Shown here: positions 24,514-34,674 of the stretch, one piece after another
Numbering within the stretch: the stretch's first letter is position 1
How the letters are laid out: every line of letters begins with the position of its first letter
Source: CAJCJE01 sp036494465
Lineage (GTDB): Bacteria > Actinomycetota > Actinomycetes > Mycobacteriales > Pseudonocardiaceae
Assembly (NCBI GenBank): GCA_036494465.1
Contig: DASXOJ010000250.1
Coordinates: 1 to 64,000, forward strand
Direction of reading: 5' to 3'
DNA length: 64,000 nucleotides
Translations under genes and position numbers: made by a program
Notes under the pieces: generated by a model
Databases searched by the model: none
What the model was told of the DNA's origin: nothing
Seen by the model: only the letters and a program-made list of their open reading frames with translations

Positions 24514-26366
24514 TCACCGTCGGTGGAACCCAGCGTTTCCAGGACGCCCTCGCCGTACTTGGCGAGTTTGTTCTCGCCGACGCCGCTGATCTTGCTCAGC
24601 TCCGCCAGGCTGGTCGGCGCGTCGGCGGCGATCGCGCGCAGGGTGGCGTCGTGGAAGATCACGTACGCGGGCACGCCCTGTTCCTTGGCGGTCGCCGCGC
24701 GCCAGGAGCGCAACTGCTCGAACAGGCCCGCGGCGGGGCCGGTCAGCTCGACAGCGGGAGCCTTGCCCTTGCCACCGCTCGACGTCGAGCGCGAGCGCGA
24801 CTTGGTACGTTCCGGGTCGCGGCGCAGCAGCACGTCCCGCTGCCTGCTCAGCACCTCGCTGCTGGCCTCGGTGAGTACCAGCGTGCCGTAGTCGCCCTCG
24901 ACCGCGAGCAGTCCTTCCGCCAGCAGCTGCCGGGCGACCCCGCGCCATTCGCTCTCGTTGAGCTCGGTGCCGATGCCGAACACGGTCAGCGTGTCGTGGT
25001 CGTGCTCGATGACCTTCGCGGTCTTGCGGCCCAGCAGGATGTCGATGATCTGGCCAGCGCCGAACTTCTGCCGCCGCTCCCTGGCCAGCCGGAACACCGA
25101 GGACAGGAGCTTCTGCGCGGCGATCGTGCCGTCCCACGACTCGGGCGGGGTGATGCAGGTGTCGCAGTTGCCGCACGGCTCCGCCGACTGACCGAAGTAG
25201 TTCAGCAGCCGCACCCGGCGGCACTCGACCGTCTCACACAGCGCCAGCATCGCCTCCAGATGGGTGCCGAGCTTGCGGCGCTGGGCGGCGTCCCCTTCGG
25301 ACGTGTCGATCATCTTCCGTTGCTGCACAACGTCTTGCAGCCCGTACGCCAGCCACGCGGTCGACGGCAGCCCGTCGCGGCCTGCGCGGCCGGTCTCCTG
25401 GTAGTAGCCCTCGACCGACTTGGGCAGGTCCAGGTGCGCGACGAAGCGCACGTCCGGCTTGTCGATGCCCATGCCGAACGCGATCGTGGCGACCATGACC
25501 AGGCCGTCCTCGCGCAGGAATCGCGACTGGTTGGCCGCGCGCACGCTCGAATCCAGACCGGCGTGGTAGGGGAGCGCGGCGATTCCGTTCTGCACCAGGA
25601 ATTCCGCGGTCTTGTCCACCGACGCCTTGGACAGGCAGTACACGATGCCCGCGTCGCCAGGGTGCTCGGTGCGCAGCAGGTCGAGCAGCTGTTTCCTGGG
25701 CTCGTTCTTCGGCGCGATCCGGTACTGGATGTTCGGCCGGTCGAAACTCGACACGAAGTGCTTGGCCTGCTCCAGGTTCAGCCGCTGCGCGATCTCCGCC
25801 GCGGTCGTCTGGGTCGCGGTCGCGGTCAGCGCGATCCTCGGGATCGACGGCCAGCGCTCGTGCAACGTGGACAGGTTCAGGTAGTCCGGCCGGAAGTCGT
25901 GGCCCCACTGGGAAACACAGTGCGCCTCGTCGATGGCGAACAACGCGATCGAGCCGCGTTCGAGCAGCCGCAGCGTCGCCTCGTTGCGCAGCCGTTCGGG
26001 CGCGAGGTAGAGCAGGTCGAGTTCGCCGTTGACGAACTCCAGTTCGACCAGGCGCCGCTCGTCCGGGTCCTGCGTCGAGTTGAGGAACCGCGCGCGGATG
26101 CCCAGCGCCTCGCACGCGTCGACCTGGTCCTGCATCAGCGCGATCAGCGGCGAGACCACCACCCCGACCCCCGGCCGTACCAGCGCCGGGATCTGGTAGC
26201 ACAGCGACTTGCCGCCACCGGTCGGCATCAGCACCAGCGCGTCGCCGCCACCGACGACCTGCTCGATGATCTCCTGCTGCTGACCCCGGAACGAGTCGTA
26301 GCCGAAGACCCGGTGCAGCACGTCGGCGGCATCGGTCCGCTGATCCTGATCTTGCTGAGTTTCCAC
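24510..26366 (-). CDS. recQ: ATP-dependent DNA helicase RecQ
   Basis: A 618-residue 3'-5' helicase. Motifs are LMPTGGGKSLCYQIP (I, Walker A), AIDEAHCVSQWGHDFRPDY (II and the aromatic loop), ALTATAT (III), IVYCLSK (IV), VATIAFGMGIDKPDVRFVAH (V) and YYQETGRAGRDG (VI). The RecQ zinc site follows (ECRRVRLLNYFG, CGNCDTC), then the RQC winged helix and a C-terminal HRDC domain (SLAELSKISGVGENKLAKYG). It acts in recombination and fork repair. The GTG at 26366 is preceded by TAGACT, a plausible -10, suggesting a leaderless mRNA; TTG 26396 with GGAACG upstream is the alternative start. Confidence 0.95.
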   Translation of the reverse strand: METQQDQDQRTDAADVLHRVFGYDSFRGQQQEIIEQVVGGGDALVLMPTGGGKSLCYQIPALVRPGVGVVVSPLIALMQDQVDACEALGIRARFLNSTQDPDERRLVELEFVNGELDLLYLAPERLRNEATLRLLERGSIALFAIDEAHCVSQWGHDFRPDYLNLSTLHERWPSIPRIALTATATQTTAAEIAQRLNLEQAKHFVSSFDRPNIQYRIAPKNEPRKQLLDLLRTEHPGDAGIVYCLSKASVDKTAEFLVQNGIAALPYHAGLDSSVRAANQSRFLREDGLVMVATIAFGMGIDKPDVRFVAHLDLPKSVEGYYQETGRAGRDGLPSTAWLAYGLQDVVQQRKMIDTSEGDAAQRRKLGTHLEAMLALCETVECRRVRLLNYFGQSAEPCGNCDTCITPPESWDGTIAAQKLLSSVFRLARERRQKFGAGQIIDILLGRKTAKVIEHDHDTLTVFGIGTELNESEWRGVARQLLAEGLLAVEGDYGTLVLTEASSEVLSRQRDVLLRRDPERTKSRSRSTSSGGKGKAPAVELTGPAAGLFEQLRSWRAATAKEQGVPAYVIFHDATLRAIAADAPTSLAELSKISGVGENKLAKYGEGVLETLGSTDGD

Positions 26367-26431
26367 CCGCGCGAGTCTAGGCGCTCCGTCCGACAACGGC
26401 GTTCCAGCACGTGGAAACTGCTCGGCAAGAA

Positions 26432-26461
26432 GGGCCCGGTTCGGGCGCGGTCACCGGGCCC
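26432..26461 (-). terminator. Terminator after the encapsulin shell operon
   Basis: GGGCCCGGT (26432-26440) and ACCGGGCCC (26453-26461) form a perfect 9-bp stem with a 12-base loop. On the minus strand it is followed by TTCTT. It lies 34 bases past the last shell gene and separates it from recQ. Confidence 0.75.
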
Positions 26462-26495
26462 CTCCCTCCTGCCAGACAGTTGGCCCGCCCTCGTT

Positions 26496-27893
26496 TTACC
26501 TGCCCAGTTCGATGTTTTCCAGCACGCCCAGCGCGTCCGGCACCAGGACCGCCACCGAGTAGTAGACGCTCACCAGGTAGGAGATGATCGCCTTCTCGCT
26601 GATGCCCATGAACCGCACGGACACGCCCGGCTCCACCTCGTCCGGGATGCCGGTGTGGTGCAGGCCGATCACGCCCCGGTCGTCCTCGCCGGTGCGCATG
26701 GCAATGATCGACGTGGTGTTGTCCGCGCCGATCGGCAGTTTGTCGCACGGCAGGATCGGTACCCCGCGCCACGCCGACATCGCGCGCCCGTCCACCACCA
26801 CCGGATCCGGGTAGAGGCCGAGCTTGTTGCACTGCCTGCCGAACGCCGCGATCGCCTTGGGATGCGCCAGGAACAACCGGGTCTTGCGGCGCAGCCGCAG
26901 CAACTCGTCCATGTCCTCCGGCGTCGGCGGACCGCTGCGGGTCGGGATCCGGAACTTGAGATCGGCGTTGTGCAGCAGGCCGAAATCCGGGTTGTTGATC
27001 AGGTCGTGTTCCTGCCGCTCGCGCAGCGCCTGGATGGTCAGCCGCAACTGCTGCTGCGTCTGGTCCATCGGACCGTTGTAGAGGTCGGCCACCCTGGTGT
27101 GCACGCGCAGCAGGGTCTGCGCGACCGCGAGTTCGTACTGGCGCGGCGCGAGCTCGTAGTCCGCGAACGTGCCGGGCAGTTCGTACTCGCCGGACTGGCC
27201 GGACGCGAGGTTGATCTCCGCCTCACCGCGCTTGTTCTGCGCGTGTTGCGGCTGCGCCCTGAACTCGGCGACCTGCGCCCGCAGCGCCTCGGACGAGTCG
27301 GCGACCTCCTGGAATGCCTGCCTGGTCAGGGTCAGCACGATGCACGAGGTCACCGCCTTGACCGCGTAGTGCCACTGGCCCTCGTCCAGCAGCGCCTCGG
27401 CGCCGAACTGGTCACCGTCGGACAGTGCGTCCAGCACGATCTCGTCGCCGTACTTGCCGTCGGCGATCCGGTTCGCCCGCCCGTGCGCGAGCAGATAGAC
27501 CTGGTCAGCGGCCTGACCCGGTTCGACCAGCACGTCACCGGCCGCGTAGTCGCGCTGGGTGAACCGGCCGGCCAGGGCGATCAGCGCCAGCTCGTCGCCG
27601 AACCCGCGCAGCAGCGGAAGTTCGCCCAGCTCCGCGGGGATCACCTGGACCTGCGAGCCGACGTTCGTGAACTCGATGCGCCCATCGCCCAGCGTGTATG
27701 TCAACCTGCGGTTCACGCGGTAGACGGCGCCCTTCGCCTCCACCCACGGCAGGTGCGAAAGCAGATAACGCGGGGTGATGCCCTGCATCTGCGGCACGGA
27801 CTTGGTGGTGGTCGCGAGTTTCCGCGCGGCTGCCGTACCCAGGCTCAGTTGCGACGATTCCGTCGTGATATCGGGTTCCTCGGTCTGCGTCAT
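26496..27893 (-). CDS. Family 2B encapsulin shell protein with cNMP-binding-like domain (second gene)
   Basis: A 465-residue HK97-fold nanocompartment shell protein of the EshA type. The N-terminal arm (SSQLSLGTAAARKLATTTKS and SVPQMQGITPRYLLSHLPW) is followed by an inserted cyclic-nucleotide-binding-like domain (residues about 93-210; AAGDVLVEPGQAADQVYLLAHG). The shell domain follows (VAQTLLRVHTRVADLYNGPM, GVPILPCDKLPI, TSIIAMRTG, GISEKAIISYLVSVYYSVAV). In the phosphate-binding cassette, FGAEALLDEGQWHYAVKA lacks the invariant Arg, so cAMP binding is doubtful. It is 5 bases downstream of a paralogue, so a two-component shell is likely. No cargo enzyme is encoded in the operon. Confidence 0.9.
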   Translation of the reverse strand: MTQTEEPDITTESSQLSLGTAAARKLATTTKSVPQMQGITPRYLLSHLPWVEAKGAVYRVNRRLTYTLGDGRIEFTNVGSQVQVIPAELGELPLLRGFGDELALIALAGRFTQRDYAAGDVLVEPGQAADQVYLLAHGRANRIADGKYGDEIVLDALSDGDQFGAEALLDEGQWHYAVKAVTSCIVLTLTRQAFQEVADSSEALRAQVAEFRAQPQHAQNKRGEAEINLASGQSGEYELPGTFADYELAPRQYELAVAQTLLRVHTRVADLYNGPMDQTQQQLRLTIQALRERQEHDLINNPDFGLLHNADLKFRIPTRSGPPTPEDMDELLRLRRKTRLFLAHPKAIAAFGRQCNKLGLYPDPVVVDGRAMSAWRGVPILPCDKLPIGADNTTSIIAMRTGEDDRGVIGLHHTGIPDEVEPGVSVRFMGISEKAIISYLVSVYYSVAVLVPDALGVLENIELGR

Positions 27894-27898
27894 TGTGC

Positions 27899-29311
<1,413 letters not shown>

Positions 29312-29710
29312 AACACACACTCCTCAAGCGATCTACCGGCTGGGCGTCGACGGGCACTGTCGAAGACCGCGACCGCCGGATAGGCAGCCCGGTCACCTGT
29401 GGGATTGTGCTGGAATGCTGCGATGAACTTGCGGGAAACTATTGGGGAAAAAGTGTTTCGATGGGTGCGCCCTTGCTGTCATGGGGACGCTAGCACCGCC
29501 GTTCGTACGCACGCAGTCGCCCGAACGGGTTGCGCGGACACGATATCCGACCCTGTCGATCATGCGCTCCATCACCCGAACGGCCGCATTGTCGGTGAAG
29601 CTATCCGGGCCGAATTCACTCGTCGATACCAATGGCCGCCACGGCCGAGCAGGAATTCATGATGCCAGTGGTGCCCAACTGAATCTCGCTGCTCTGAACG
29701 GGCGACCCGG
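29312..29710. other. Non-coding region upstream of shell operon
   Basis: About 400 bases between the shell operon and the Pro/Thr-rich protein gene, on the same strand. It has A/T-richer patches than its surroundings (around 29430-29460 and 29570-29700). Short open frames on both strands lack ribosome-binding sites and family resemblance. It should hold the shell-operon promoter, but I cannot point to a convincing -35/-10 pair. Confidence 0.5.
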
Positions 29711-30880
29711 TTATTTCGGCCCTCGCGCGCGAGCTGAAGCACGCCGCGCGGCGACCGCGCCGCCACCGAAGACGATCACCACGGTGGTCAGCGCCCAGCG
29801 GCGTTCGGTATTCCGTTCTTCGTGGGAGGGTTGCGCCAGCAGTCGAGCCTTCGGCAGCACCGCTGGTGCGCTGGTCGGTTTCGGCGGGACTGGCGGAGGC
29901 GGCGGTGGCACGGTCGTGGTTGGCGGCGGCATCGTTGTGGTGCTGGGTGGGATGACCTGCGCGGGAACGGGTTTCGGCGTCGTCGTGGTGGTCGTGGGCG
30001 GTGGTGGTGGCCGGTGGGTCGTGGTCGGCGGTGGTGGCGGGCGAGTGGTCGGCGGGGCGGGCGTCGCGAGACAACCGGCGAGGTCGGTCACGTCCGCGGC
30101 GGACCAGTTCGCCTCCAGGGCTGCCGGACCCGAGCCGTCCAGCGGAATCCGGTACAACCGGCTTTGCCCGAACACGTCGTCCGCGATCGCGTACATCGTC
30201 TGGCCGGCCAATACGACCGAACCGTAATCCGCCCAACCGGGAAGTCCCGGCACGGCGCGGACTTTCCGCACCGCGCCGGAATTCGGGTCGATGCTCACCA
30301 CCGCATCGCCGTGCAAGCCGTAGAGCAGGCCGTTCGCGGTGTCCACCGCGAAATCGTCCACATCGCCGGCCAGCAATTCCGGGCGCAACCCGACCGAATG
30401 AGTCACCGCGCCGAATTGGCTGCTCGACGGGTCCACGTCGATCGCGAACAACTTCTCGTCAGCGCGAACGTAGAGGTCGCTGCCGAGCACCGCGCCGGCC
30501 ACCGCGTCGGCGAGCCTGCCGCCCGCACCGCGCACCTGTCCGAGGTCGGACAGACCGCCCTGCGCACCGAGCCGTACCAGATGGCCAGCGCCGCGGGTGG
30601 CGATGCCGTACACCTGATTCTGTTGCGCGGCATATCCGATCGCGTTCACCGGTGATCCCAGTTGAGTCACGGTCGAGCTGGTACCGGCGGTCAGATCCAC
30701 GCGCATCAGGGCGGACGCGCCACCGCCCCATTCAGCCGTTCGGACCTCAAGTGCAACACAGTTGGTGGTTGCGCTCGAGGGTTGCGCGGACAAAAGGGAC
30801 AGCCCTATCACCGCGACGACGCAGAGAAGGCCCACTATCGGGTAAACCCGGGAAATACGGTTCGGTGTTCCGGTGCGCAT
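29711..30880 (-). CDS. Exported propeller-like protein with Pro/Thr-rich stalk and C-terminal anchor
   Basis: A 389-residue cell-envelope protein. The N-terminal signal or anchor (VYPIVGLLCVVAVIGLSLLS) is followed by a DUF6923-like repeat domain with phrases such as ALMRVDLTAG, VNAIGYAAQQNQVYGIATR, DDFAVDTANGLLYGLHG and SIDPNSGAV, which read as propeller blades. Then comes a low-complexity stalk of PPTTT/PPPPP units (residues about 270-345) and a C-terminal helix (ALTTVVIVFGGGAVAARR) with a positive tail. The arrangement resembles wall-spanning surface proteins. The role is unknown. It is on the same strand as the shell operon but 400 bases away. Confidence 0.75.
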   Translation of the reverse strand: MRTGTPNRISRVYPIVGLLCVVAVIGLSLLSAQPSSATTNCVALEVRTAEWGGGASALMRVDLTAGTSSTVTQLGSPVNAIGYAAQQNQVYGIATRGAGHLVRLGAQGGLSDLGQVRGAGGRLADAVAGAVLGSDLYVRADEKLFAIDVDPSSSQFGAVTHSVGLRPELLAGDVDDFAVDTANGLLYGLHGDAVVSIDPNSGAVRKVRAVPGLPGWADYGSVVLAGQTMYAIADDVFGQSRLYRIPLDGSGPAALEANWSAADVTDLAGCLATPAPPTTRPPPPPTTTHRPPPPPTTTTTTPKPVPAQVIPPSTTTMPPPTTTVPPPPPPVPPKPTSAPAVLPKARLLAQPSHEERNTERRWALTTVVIVFGGGAVAARRASARARGPK

Positions 30881-30971
30881 CGGCCGCCAGTTCCGATCGG
30901 TTCAGCAACTTGGGGGTATGGGGTCCACGGTAACCCGTGTTCTAATACGGGGCCAGAGAGGACAGTGTTGA

Positions 30972-31742
30972 ATGAATATCCTTGTTTCCGGGATCATCTG
31001 GGTTCTCGGTTCCGCGCTCATCGCGGTCGGGATCGCATACTTGTTGCACCGGAGGAACCCGGCGGAAAACCGGTCGTCGAACAACGATTCGGCCAGCAAT
31101 GTGTTCACCATTGTGGGTGGTCTTCAGGCGGTGCTCATCGCATTCGTGCTGATTTCCCTTTTCGACAACGTGAGCACCGTGTCCACCGAATCGTCCACCG
31201 AGGCGAACGGAATCGTCGCTGTCTACTGGGACGCCGACTCGTTACCCGCGCCCGCGAAGACCAAGATCCAGCAGCTGTGCGTCGACTACGCCAACACGGT
31301 GATCAACACCGAGTGGTCCCAACTGGCGAACGGCGCGACCTCGGTCACCGGACCCGGCTGGCAGCAACTGCAGAGCCTGCACAGCGCGATCACCGACGCC
31401 GCGGTCAGCAACGACGACGACTGGCGGCTCAACGAGAAGACCGACGCGGCCAACCAGCTCTGGCAGGTCTTCCAGGCGCGCCAGAGCCGCCTCAGCGCGG
31501 CCGGCGGCGGCGGAGTCAGCCTGGTCGTCTGGCTCGCCATGGTCGTCGGCAGCCTGCTCACTCTCGCGCTGGCCTACCTGTTCGGCGGCGCCAAACTCGT
31601 GCCGCACATGGTCATGGTCGGCGTGCTCGCGGGCACCATCGCCATGCTGCTGTTCGCCGTGTCCCAGATGCAGGACCCGTTCACCGGCGGAGCCGCGGTC
31701 GGACCCGACGCGTTCACCTCCGCGCTCAACAGACTGCAGTGA
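30972..31742 (+). CDS. DUF4239 (bestrophin-like) membrane protein
   Basis: A 256-residue membrane protein. Two N-terminal helices (SGIIWVLGSALIAVGIAYLL and a segment around TIVGGLQAVLIAFVLISLF) are followed by a cytoplasmic helical domain (about 75-175) and two C-terminal helices (VSLVVWLAMVVGSLLTLALA and MVMVGVLAGTIAMLLFAV). This is the layout of DUF4239/bestrophin-like proteins, which may be channel-like; no function is proven for this branch. The ATG at 30972 is preceded by GAGAGGACAG. It is divergent from the propeller protein. Confidence 0.8.
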   Translation: MNILVSGIIWVLGSALIAVGIAYLLHRRNPAENRSSNNDSASNVFTIVGGLQAVLIAFVLISLFDNVSTVSTESSTEANGIVAVYWDADSLPAPAKTKIQQLCVDYANTVINTEWSQLANGATSVTGPGWQQLQSLHSAITDAAVSNDDDWRLNEKTDAANQLWQVFQARQSRLSAAGGGGVSLVVWLAMVVGSLLTLALAYLFGGAKLVPHMVMVGVLAGTIAMLLFAVSQMQDPFTGGAAVGPDAFTSALNRLQ

Positions 31743-31820
31743 CGGCGCGTTGACCGAACCTCAAGCCGGATGCTTGTACGGTTGGTCCGGCACAGCCGTC
31801 CGCCACCACGAGGGAGACCC

Positions 31821-32414
31821 ATGACCACCGACACGGTCACCGAACAGGTCGTGCTGCTCACCGAAACCGGCGAGCCGGCAGGGGTCACGCCCAAGGCGAC
31901 CGTGCACACCACGGACACCCCGCTGCACCTCGCGTTCTCCTGCTACCTGTTCAACACCGACGGTCAACTCCTGCTCACCCAGCGCGCGCTGTCCAAACCG
32001 ACCTGGCCCGGTGTGTGGACCAACAGTTGCTGCGGCCACCCGGCCCCCGGCGAGAACCTCGCCGACGCGGTCCGGCGCAGGCTCCAGCGCGAACTCGGCA
32101 TCACCGTCGACGAGGTCACTCTGGTGCTGCCGAAGTTCCGCTACCGCGCGGTGATGACCAACGGCATGGTCGAAAACGAGATGTGCCCGGTGTTCCGCGC
32201 GTTCACCGACGCCGACGCGATCCCGGCCGCTGACGAGGTCGAAGCCTTCCAGTGGGCCGACTGGTCCGGACTGGCAGGCGACGTGCTCGCCGGCCGCCGC
32301 GCCATCTCGCCCTGGTGTCTCGACCAGATCACCGAACTGGCCACCTTCCCGGCCGACCCCCGCGACTGGCCCACCGGTGACCCAGCCGACCTTCCGCCTG
32401 CCGCCCGGATCTGA
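31821..32414 (+). CDS. idi: Isopentenyl-diphosphate delta-isomerase, type I
   Basis: A 197-residue Nudix-fold isomerase that interconverts isopentenyl and dimethylallyl diphosphate, feeding terpenoid and quinone synthesis. Active-site Cys is in TNSCCGHP and active-site Glu in MVENEMCPVF. The Nudix-like segment NLADAVRRRLQRELGI and the Trp of ADWSG are present. The ATG at 31821 follows GAGGGAGA. It stands alone on the plus strand, about 2.5 kb from the encapsulin operon. Because some family 2B shells enclose terpenoid enzymes, the proximity is worth noting, but the gene lacks an obvious disordered cargo tail. Confidence 0.93.
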   Translation: MTTDTVTEQVVLLTETGEPAGVTPKATVHTTDTPLHLAFSCYLFNTDGQLLLTQRALSKPTWPGVWTNSCCGHPAPGENLADAVRRRLQRELGITVDEVTLVLPKFRYRAVMTNGMVENEMCPVFRAFTDADAIPAADEVEAFQWADWSGLAGDVLAGRRAISPWCLDQITELATFPADPRDWPTGDPADLPPAARI

Positions 32415-32588
32415 CCCCGCCTGACCAGCACCGACACTGCCTGACCGGGTCCTCCCCGGCGTGCCGCGACGCCAAGTCACCAGATCCCGCCCGCGTGATG
32501 TCGTACCCTGCGGATACTCTCGAACATGGGTTCGGCAGCTGACGCCGGGCCCGATCTGGCTGCGCGCGACCTGGGAGAAGAAGCTTCC

Positions 32589-34640
32589 GTGACTGCTGAG
32601 ACCCTGTACGGGGCCGACGACCTCACCCACCTGGAAGGTCTGGAAGCGGTCCGCAAACGACCCGGCATGTACATCGGTTCCACCGACAGCCGGGGCATCA
32701 ACCACCTCTTCACCGAGATCGTCGACAACTCCACCGACGAGGGCATCACCGGCGACGCGAGCAAGATCGTCGTCACCCTGCACGCCGACGGCAGCATCCA
32801 GGTCGACGACGACGGCCGCGGCATCCCCACCGGCACGCACGCCAAATCCGGTCTCTCCGGCGTCGAACTCGTGCTCACCCGGCTGCACGCGGGCGGCAAG
32901 TTCGGCGGCTCCGGCTACAAGACCTCCGGTGGTCTGCACGGCGTCGGCGCCTCCGCCGTCAACGCGCTGTCCCGTCGCTTCGACGTGACCGTCAAGCGCG
33001 AGGGCAAAGTTCACCAGATGTCCTTCGCGCACGGCGTTCCCGGCGAGTTCGACGGACCCGGCCCCAAAGCCAAGTTCACGCAGCGCTCCGGCCTGCGCGT
33101 GATCGGCAAGATGAAGCGCGGCGAGTCCGGCGGGACGTCCATCCGCTACTGGTACGACCCGCGCTACTTCGACAACGGCGCCGCACTGGACGTCGAGGCC
33201 GTGCGCGCCAAAATGCGCAACACGGCCTTTCTGGTGCCAGGCGTCGCCTACGTGCTGCGCCAAGCCCTCGAGGACCGAATCGACGAAGAGGTCTTCCACT
33301 TCGCGCACGGCCTGCAGGACATGGTCGACTTTCTCACCCCGGACGGCGAACGCGCGGTGTCCGGCATACTGATGGCCAAGGGTGAGGGCATCTACTACGA
33401 GAACGCCGCCGACGAGAACGGCGTGATGCGGTCCAAAGTGGAGCGCAAGGCCGAGATCGAGGTCGCCTTCCGCTGGGGCACCGGCTACGAGCGCACCGTC
33501 GAGTCCTTCACCAACACCATCCGCAACGTGCACGGCGGCACCCACCGCAAGGGCTTCGAACGCGCTGCGCTGCGCTCGATCCAGGACGCGATCGGCAAGA
33601 CCCGCGGCCTGCTCAAGCCCAAGGAAGACCCGCCAACCCTGGACGACGTGTTCGAGGGCATGACCGCGGTCATCCACGTGCGCATTCCCGAACCGCAGTT
33701 CACCTCGCAGACCAAGGACGAACTGTCCACCGCTGGCATCGTCAAGGTCATGCAGGCGGTCGTCGAGAAGCACGTCAAGGAATGGGTCGACGACCGCAAG
33801 ACCAAGTCCGAAGCCAAGATCGTGCTGCAGAAAGTCGTCGACGCCTCCCGCGTCCGCCTCACCCAGAAGCAGCAGAAGGACGCCGCCCGGCGCAAGACCG
33901 CGCTGGAAGGCGCGGCCATGCCAGCGAAGCTGGTCGACTGCCGGATCAACTCGGTCGAGCGCAGCGAACTGTTCCTGGTCGAGGGCGAGAGCGCGCTCGG
34001 TTCGGCCAAGATGGCGCGAGTGTCGGAATACCAGGCGCTGCTTCCGTTGCGCGGCAAGATCCTCAATGTGCAGAAGGCCAGCCTGGCCGACACCCTGCGC
34101 AACGTGGAGGTCTCCACCATCGTGCAGGTGCTCGGCGCGGGCAGCGGTCGCACCTTCGAGCTGGATCAGATGCGGTACGGCCGGGTGATTCTGATGGCCG
34201 ACGCCGATGTGGACGGTTCGCACATCAGGACGCTGCTGATCACCCTGTTCGCCAAGTACCTGCGGCCGGTCATCGCGGACGGCAGGCTGTACTCGGCCAT
34301 GCCCCCGCTGCACAAGGTGGTCACCAAGGGCCGCAACCCGGAGACACACTTCACCTTCAACCAGCGCCAGATGGAGCAGACCGTCGCGCGGTTGGAGAAG
34401 GCTGGCAAGACGGTGTCCAAGCCGGTGCCCCGGTTCAAGGGTCTTGGCGAGATGGACGCGGACGAGTTGTGGGAGACCACGATGAACCCGGTCACCCGCT
34501 CGGTCCGCCGCATCACCATGGATGACGTGGATGCCGCGGAAGCCGCGCTGGAACTGCTGATGGGCGAGAAGGTCGAACCGAGGCGCAACTGGCTGGTCGA
34601 GTCGTCCTCGCGGGTCGACCAAGAAGCCATCGACATCTGA
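32589..34640 (+). CDS. parE: DNA topoisomerase IV subunit B (GyrB/ParE-type ATPase)
   Basis: A 683-residue type IIA topoisomerase ATPase subunit. GHKL motifs are EIVDNSTDEG (N-box), DDDGRGIPTG, GLHGVGASAVNAL and the transducer QTKDELST. The Toprim domain shows FLVEGESALGSAKMARV and VILMADADVDGSHIRTL, followed by FKGLGEMDADELWETT. With the ParC-like product it decatenates chromosomes. The GTG at 32589 (VTAETLYGADD) with GGAGAAGAAG upstream is preferred over the ATG 21 codons earlier, whose extra residues are not typical. It is followed after 34 bases by the subunit A gene, so the two are an operon. Confidence 0.93.
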   Translation: MTAETLYGADDLTHLEGLEAVRKRPGMYIGSTDSRGINHLFTEIVDNSTDEGITGDASKIVVTLHADGSIQVDDDGRGIPTGTHAKSGLSGVELVLTRLHAGGKFGGSGYKTSGGLHGVGASAVNALSRRFDVTVKREGKVHQMSFAHGVPGEFDGPGPKAKFTQRSGLRVIGKMKRGESGGTSIRYWYDPRYFDNGAALDVEAVRAKMRNTAFLVPGVAYVLRQALEDRIDEEVFHFAHGLQDMVDFLTPDGERAVSGILMAKGEGIYYENAADENGVMRSKVERKAEIEVAFRWGTGYERTVESFTNTIRNVHGGTHRKGFERAALRSIQDAIGKTRGLLKPKEDPPTLDDVFEGMTAVIHVRIPEPQFTSQTKDELSTAGIVKVMQAVVEKHVKEWVDDRKTKSEAKIVLQKVVDASRVRLTQKQQKDAARRKTALEGAAMPAKLVDCRINSVERSELFLVEGESALGSAKMARVSEYQALLPLRGKILNVQKASLADTLRNVEVSTIVQVLGAGSGRTFELDQMRYGRVILMADADVDGSHIRTLLITLFAKYLRPVIADGRLYSAMPPLHKVVTKGRNPETHFTFNQRQMEQTVARLEKAGKTVSKPVPRFKGLGEMDADELWETTMNPVTRSVRRITMDDVDAAEAALELLMGEKVEPRRNWLVESSSRVDQEAIDI

Positions 34641-34674
34641 GCAAGGGCCTTTGGTTCTAAGGAGAAGTTGAACA

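Noticed and set aside
24510..26366. RecQ as an encapsulin cargo
   Set aside because: It is separated by a strong terminator, is a normal housekeeping helicase and has no targeting tail.
29960..30060. GGTGGT-rich DNA as a repeat array or CRISPR-like structure
   Set aside because: It encodes the Pro/Thr stalk of a surface protein; there are no regular repeats with spacers.
29399..30227. Plus-strand frames upstream of and across the propeller gene
   Set aside because: Gly-rich composition is the complement of the Pro-rich stalk; no start signals.
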